Below, piece after piece: positions 5,589 through 8,160 of a stretch of DNA of 8,160 bases. The stretch comes from Nitriliruptoraceae bacterium (GTDB lineage Bacteria > Actinomycetota > Nitriliruptoria > Nitriliruptorales > Nitriliruptoraceae). The stretch lies in the NCBI GenBank assembly GCA_007134165.1, contig SLLJ01000185.1, positions 1-8,160 of the forward strand. Reading direction: 5' to 3'. The notes beneath the pieces were generated by a model that was not told where the DNA came from, ran no database searches, and saw only the letters and a list, made by a program, of their open reading frames with translations. Position 1 is the stretch's first letter; each line of letters begins with the position of its first letter. The position numbers and the translations under genes are program-made.

Positions 5589-5607
5589 CCGGCGCGCGGC
5601 CCGCCGG
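5589..5607. terminator. Small GC hairpin after the first acetyltransferase gene
   Basis: CCGGCG (5589-5594) pairs with CGCCGG (5602-5607) around a 7-base loop, a few bases beyond the stop at 5612. No T-run follows. It could end the acetyltransferase transcript before the dodecin gene, but a 6-bp GC stem is easily found by chance in this DNA. Confidence 0.3.
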
Positions 5608-5611
5608 ATGA

Positions 5612-6832
5612 TCAGAACACCATCGTGGTCCACGGTGCCCGATCCACGCCGAACAGTCGATCGAACGCGACGACGGCACCGGGCCGCAGCTCGGTGACCC
5701 GACCGGCGGCAGCCAACTGGCCCACCCGGGTGCCACCGAGCCAGACCGAGGAGAGCTCCTCGATACCGAGCTCGAGATCAGCTCCGGCATCGGTGCGCTG
5801 ACAGCTCGCACCCTCGGGTCCGGCGTCCAGCGCGAAGCGCCCGGCGGCATGACCGTCGGGGTCGTGCACCGACAGCACCAGCCGCCCCGAGTTCGCATAC
5901 GACCGGGAGCCCAGCGCCCGCGGAAGGTCGAGCAGCCGGGTGTACAGCGGCGGGCCGCGGCGCTCGCCCAGCGCCATCGGTTCGGTGACCAGGGCCGGGA
6001 GCGCGTCGTCGGGTGGTCGCAGGTTGGCCCGTACGGTGGTGGTCAGGTCGACGCCGCACACGTGCTGCCACAGGGCGCACTCGGCCTCCGCATCCAGCGC
6101 CAGCAGATCGATCAGCTCCACCCGGCCGCCTGGCAGCGGGTCCTCGTCGCCGCCCTTGACCCGATACCGGGCGTAGCCGCGGCCAGGGATCTCCACCAGC
6201 CGGCGGGCGGTGGCCCCTCCCTGCCACGCGGGACGGTCCTCGAGCAGGCCGATCCGCCACAGCCCGGGCACGATCCCGACACTCCCGCCTCGCTGCTCCG
6301 CCATCGCGGTGTGCAGCGCCGGCCAGCTCGCCAGCGCCTGCGCGGGATCGACCGCACGCACCAACCGCAGATCGACGGGGTCCCGGAAGTCCGTGCGGAG
6401 CCGCTGGATGTCGTAGGCCATCGTCGGCGCCGAGGCCCCGAATCCGAAGCGCCCGTAGATCATCGACTCCGAAGCGAACAGGGCCGCCACCGGCTCGCCG
6501 CGGGCGACCGCCTCGTCGAGCGCGGCGGCCATCATCGTGCGTAGCAGCCCGCGTCGGCGCCAGGTCTGCTCGACGCCAACCGCGGTCACCGCCGCCACCG
6601 GCACGCGCGAACCGCCGGGAAGGCTCAGATCGGACTCGATGACCCCGAGGTTGCCCACGATCCGGCCCGCGTCGCGCACCGCCCATGCCCGGTAGCCGGT
6701 GGCGAACGCCCGGACCCAGGGCTCGGCCTCCTCGCGGCTGTCGTCCTCGTGGAAGTGGCGGGCGACCGCGCGGGCGTAGTCCATCAGGTCGTCGGGGGCG
6801 ACCCGTTCGAGGCGTGGGGTCGTATCGGTCAC
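5612..6832 (-). CDS. Eis-family GNAT N-acetyltransferase (copy 1)
   Basis: The mycobacterial Eis enzyme transfers acetyl from acetyl-CoA to amines such as aminoglycosides and protein lysines. The 406-residue product has the family's three parts: an N-terminal GNAT domain, a second GNAT-like domain and a C-terminal SCP2-like domain (about 300-406). The acetyl-CoA loop is seen as VGVEQTWRRRGLLRTMM (85-101). PVAALFASE and IYGRFGFG (125-132) follow, with Y126 at the same number as the catalytic tyrosine of M. tuberculosis Eis. The chain ends in Phe, as Eis does, where the free C-terminus takes part in catalysis. The GTG at 6832 is chosen for GGGAG (6840-6844) 7 bases upstream and family length; an ATG further upstream would overlap the preceding gene. 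It follows its paralogue by 34 bases, probably in one operon. Substrate unknown; linkage to drug resistance would be speculation. Confidence 0.9.
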   Translation of the reverse strand: MTDTTPRLERVAPDDLMDYARAVARHFHEDDSREEAEPWVRAFATGYRAWAVRDAGRIVGNLGVIESDLSLPGGSRVPVAAVTAVGVEQTWRRRGLLRTMMAAALDEAVARGEPVAALFASESMIYGRFGFGASAPTMAYDIQRLRTDFRDPVDLRLVRAVDPAQALASWPALHTAMAEQRGGSVGIVPGLWRIGLLEDRPAWQGGATARRLVEIPGRGYARYRVKGGDEDPLPGGRVELIDLLALDAEAECALWQHVCGVDLTTTVRANLRPPDDALPALVTEPMALGERRGPPLYTRLLDLPRALGSRSYANSGRLVLSVHDPDGHAAGRFALDAGPEGASCQRTDAGADLELGIEELSSVWLGGTRVGQLAAAGRVTELRPGAVVAFDRLFGVDRAPWTTMVF

Positions 6833-6866
6833 GATGACGCTCCCGGGGGACGTGGGACGGGAAAGG

Positions 6867-8087
6867 TCAGAACACCCCATCCTGCCACGGAGCGAGGTCG
6901 GTGAACAGCAGCCGGTCGAGCCGCAGCGCCGCACCGGGCGTGCCGGAGCGCACCCGCCCGGCGGCCTGCAGCGCGGTCAGACGGAACCCGCCGAGCACGA
7001 CCGTGGCCAACTCTCGCACGTCGAGGACGAGGTCGGCCGGCTCGTCCACGCGCCGGCAGGTCGCCCGGCCGTCCTCAACGCACAGCGCGAAACGGCCAGC
7101 GTTGTGGGCCAGCAACTCGTCGTCGACCTCGAGCACAAGCCGGTCCTCACCCGCGTAGCCACGGGCGGCAAGCACTGCGGGCACGTCGAGCAGACGCAGG
7201 TGCAGTCCCCAGTGGCCGGTGATGCGGAGCCGTCCGGGATCCTCGAGCAGGTGCCACAGCGGCTCGTCGAGCGGACGCCTTCGCGCCACGATGCGCTCGG
7301 TGAGATCGAGGTCGGTGACCAGCGCCCACAGCGCGGCGGCCGACTCGGGGTCCAGCGCGTGCAGCTCACTGACCTCGACCCGGCCGGCCGGTGCCCCGTC
7401 AGTCCAGCGCTGATGGACCCGGTAGATGGCATAGCCCCGGTCGGGCAGCACGGCGTGGAACCGCGGGGAAGCGCCATCCCGGGCGTCGGGTGGATCCTCG
7501 TCGAGCACCGTCTCCCACCACGCCACCGTGCGCGACACCAGCCCTGGACGCTGCGCGCGCACGGCCTCGCGCAGCGGAGGCAGCAGGCGGCGGGCACTGG
7601 CGGTGTCGACGAGCTCGACCGGTCCGGGATCGGCCGGCGCGCGCAGCTGCGCAGAGCTGCGCGACACCTCGAGGTCCTGGCACGCGGCCGACGGTCCATA
7701 GCCGAATCGGCCGTAGATCGGGACCTCTGAGGGCCACAGCGCCGCCACCGGCTCGCCGCGGTCGAGGGCCTGGCGGTGCAGCTGCTGAAGCATCCGTCGC
7801 AGCACGCCGCGCCGGCGGTGGTCTGCCCGCACGCTGACCCGGGTTATCCCGGCGCAGCCGATCGGCGCGCCGGCGGGCACCGAGAGGTCGAAGGAGTAGG
7901 CCCCAGCGGTCGCGGCGATCGAACCGTCCGCGGCGGTGCCGACCAGCACCCGGTCGGACTCGGTGATCCTGGCCACCCGAGCCAGGGCGTGGGCGTCGGG
8001 CTCGGAGCCGAACACGGCCGCGAACGCCCGCGCGTAGGCGGGCACCTCCGCGGCGTCGATGGCGCGCAGCTCGGACAGCTCGGGCAC
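6867..8087 (-). CDS. Eis-family GNAT N-acetyltransferase (copy 2)
   Basis: A paralogue of the gene just downstream and, with the start chosen here, exactly the same length (406 residues). It has the same acetyl-CoA motif, VSVRADHRRRGVLRRML (84-100), followed by PVAALWPSE and IYGRFGYG (124-131), with Y125 as the likely catalytic tyrosine. RGYAIYRVHQRW-type middle-domain segments, the SCP2-like C-terminal domain with GRFAL, and a C-terminal Phe follow. It is closer to mycobacterial Eis in the HRRRG...IYGRFGYGP stretch than copy 1 is. The GTG at 8087 has GAGGG (8095-8099) 7 bases upstream; another in-frame GTG at 8123 lies inside a 10-base repeat and would add 12 unconserved residues. It is first of the pair and its promoter must lie in or beyond the right edge. 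Substrate cannot be predicted. Confidence 0.9.
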   Translation of the reverse strand: MPELSELRAIDAAEVPAYARAFAAVFGSEPDAHALARVARITESDRVLVGTAADGSIAATAGAYSFDLSVPAGAPIGCAGITRVSVRADHRRRGVLRRMLQQLHRQALDRGEPVAALWPSEVPIYGRFGYGPSAACQDLEVSRSSAQLRAPADPGPVELVDTASARRLLPPLREAVRAQRPGLVSRTVAWWETVLDEDPPDARDGASPRFHAVLPDRGYAIYRVHQRWTDGAPAGRVEVSELHALDPESAAALWALVTDLDLTERIVARRRPLDEPLWHLLEDPGRLRITGHWGLHLRLLDVPAVLAARGYAGEDRLVLEVDDELLAHNAGRFALCVEDGRATCRRVDEPADLVLDVRELATVVLGGFRLTALQAAGRVRSGTPGAALRLDRLLFTDLAPWQDGVF

Positions 8088-8107
8088 GGCGGATCCCTCG
8101 GGCAGGC

Positions 8108-8151
8108 GATCACGGGCGATCACGGGCGATCACGGGCGGGCGATCACGGGC
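8108..8151. repeat. 10-base tandem repeat upstream of the second Eis-like gene
   Basis: GATCACGGGC occurs three times without a gap at 8108-8117, 8118-8127 and 8128-8137, then once more at 8142-8151 after four extra bases (GGGC). It ends about 20 bases before the preferred GTG start. Each unit on the minus strand contains GTGATC, so every copy carries a potential GTG start, but 10 is not a multiple of 3 and copies fall in different frames. Confidence 0.9.
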
Positions 8152-8160
8152 GGGGGGGAA

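Noticed and set aside
6833..6934. An earlier start for Eis-like copy 1 overlapping copy 2
   Set aside because: The added residues are unlike Eis N-termini, and the GTG at 6832 has a good ribosome site and gives the family length shared with the neighbour.
1..8160. CRISPR array, insertion sequence, prophage or defence island
   Set aside because: No regularly spaced repeats with unique 30-40 base spacers, no transposase or integrase, and no phage or nuclease proteins. The repeats seen are short tandem arrays in spacers, and the genes are metabolic.

Overview
The window looks like a G+C-rich actinobacterial chromosome segment. Third codon positions are almost all G or C, GTG starts are common (five of eight assigned reading frames), and PurB, the Eis-type acetyltransferases and dodecin all closely resemble mycobacterial or other actinobacterial proteins as I remember them. 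I cannot place the genus from sequence alone.

Layout, left to right. Positions 1-369 hold no gene I can defend; there is a strong 13-bp hairpin at 28-59 that could end transcription. On the minus strand, purB (370-1797, adenylosuccinate lyase) is transcribed away from tspO (1982-2476, plus strand, TspO/MBR membrane protein). Their 184-bp divergent spacer carries a 16-20 bp period direct repeat in the purB leader. tspO converges on a fumarylacetoacetate-hydrolase-family gene (2473-3294), and one CTAG supplies both stop codons. That gene lies 44 bp downstream of cimA (3339-4967, citramalate synthase) and is probably in its operon. The 268 bp upstream of cimA are the most interesting part of the window. 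Then come a dodecin gene (5236-5454), a compound minisatellite (5472-5553), and two tandem Eis-family GNAT acetyltransferase genes of identical length (5612-6832 and 6867-8087). A 10-bp tandem repeat lies upstream of the second at the right edge.

Main find: the cimA leader looks like a translation-coupled attenuator. A promoter with an 18-bp spacer (TCGACA / TACGGT) is followed about 20 nt later by a 33-codon reading frame. It has its own ribosome binding site and G or C at the third position in 30 of 33 codons, and it carries three consecutive ATC isoleucine codons just before its end. CimA makes citramalate for threonine-independent isoleucine synthesis, so isoleucine codons are the expected sensor. 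Three leader segments (5172-5163, 5067-5058 and 5040-5031) are mutually complementary: segment 2 can pair with segment 1 (10 bp) or with segment 3, in a long near-perfect hairpin with a hexaloop. This is the expected geometry of an attenuator. It is inferred from sequence only.

How the genes work together: cimA and the FAH-family gene form a likely amino-acid or 2-oxo-acid metabolic unit. purB is purine housekeeping. Dodecin stores or buffers flavin, TspO is a membrane tetrapyrrole-binding or stress protein, and the two Eis-like enzymes are probable acetyl-CoA-dependent acetyltransferases of unknown substrate.
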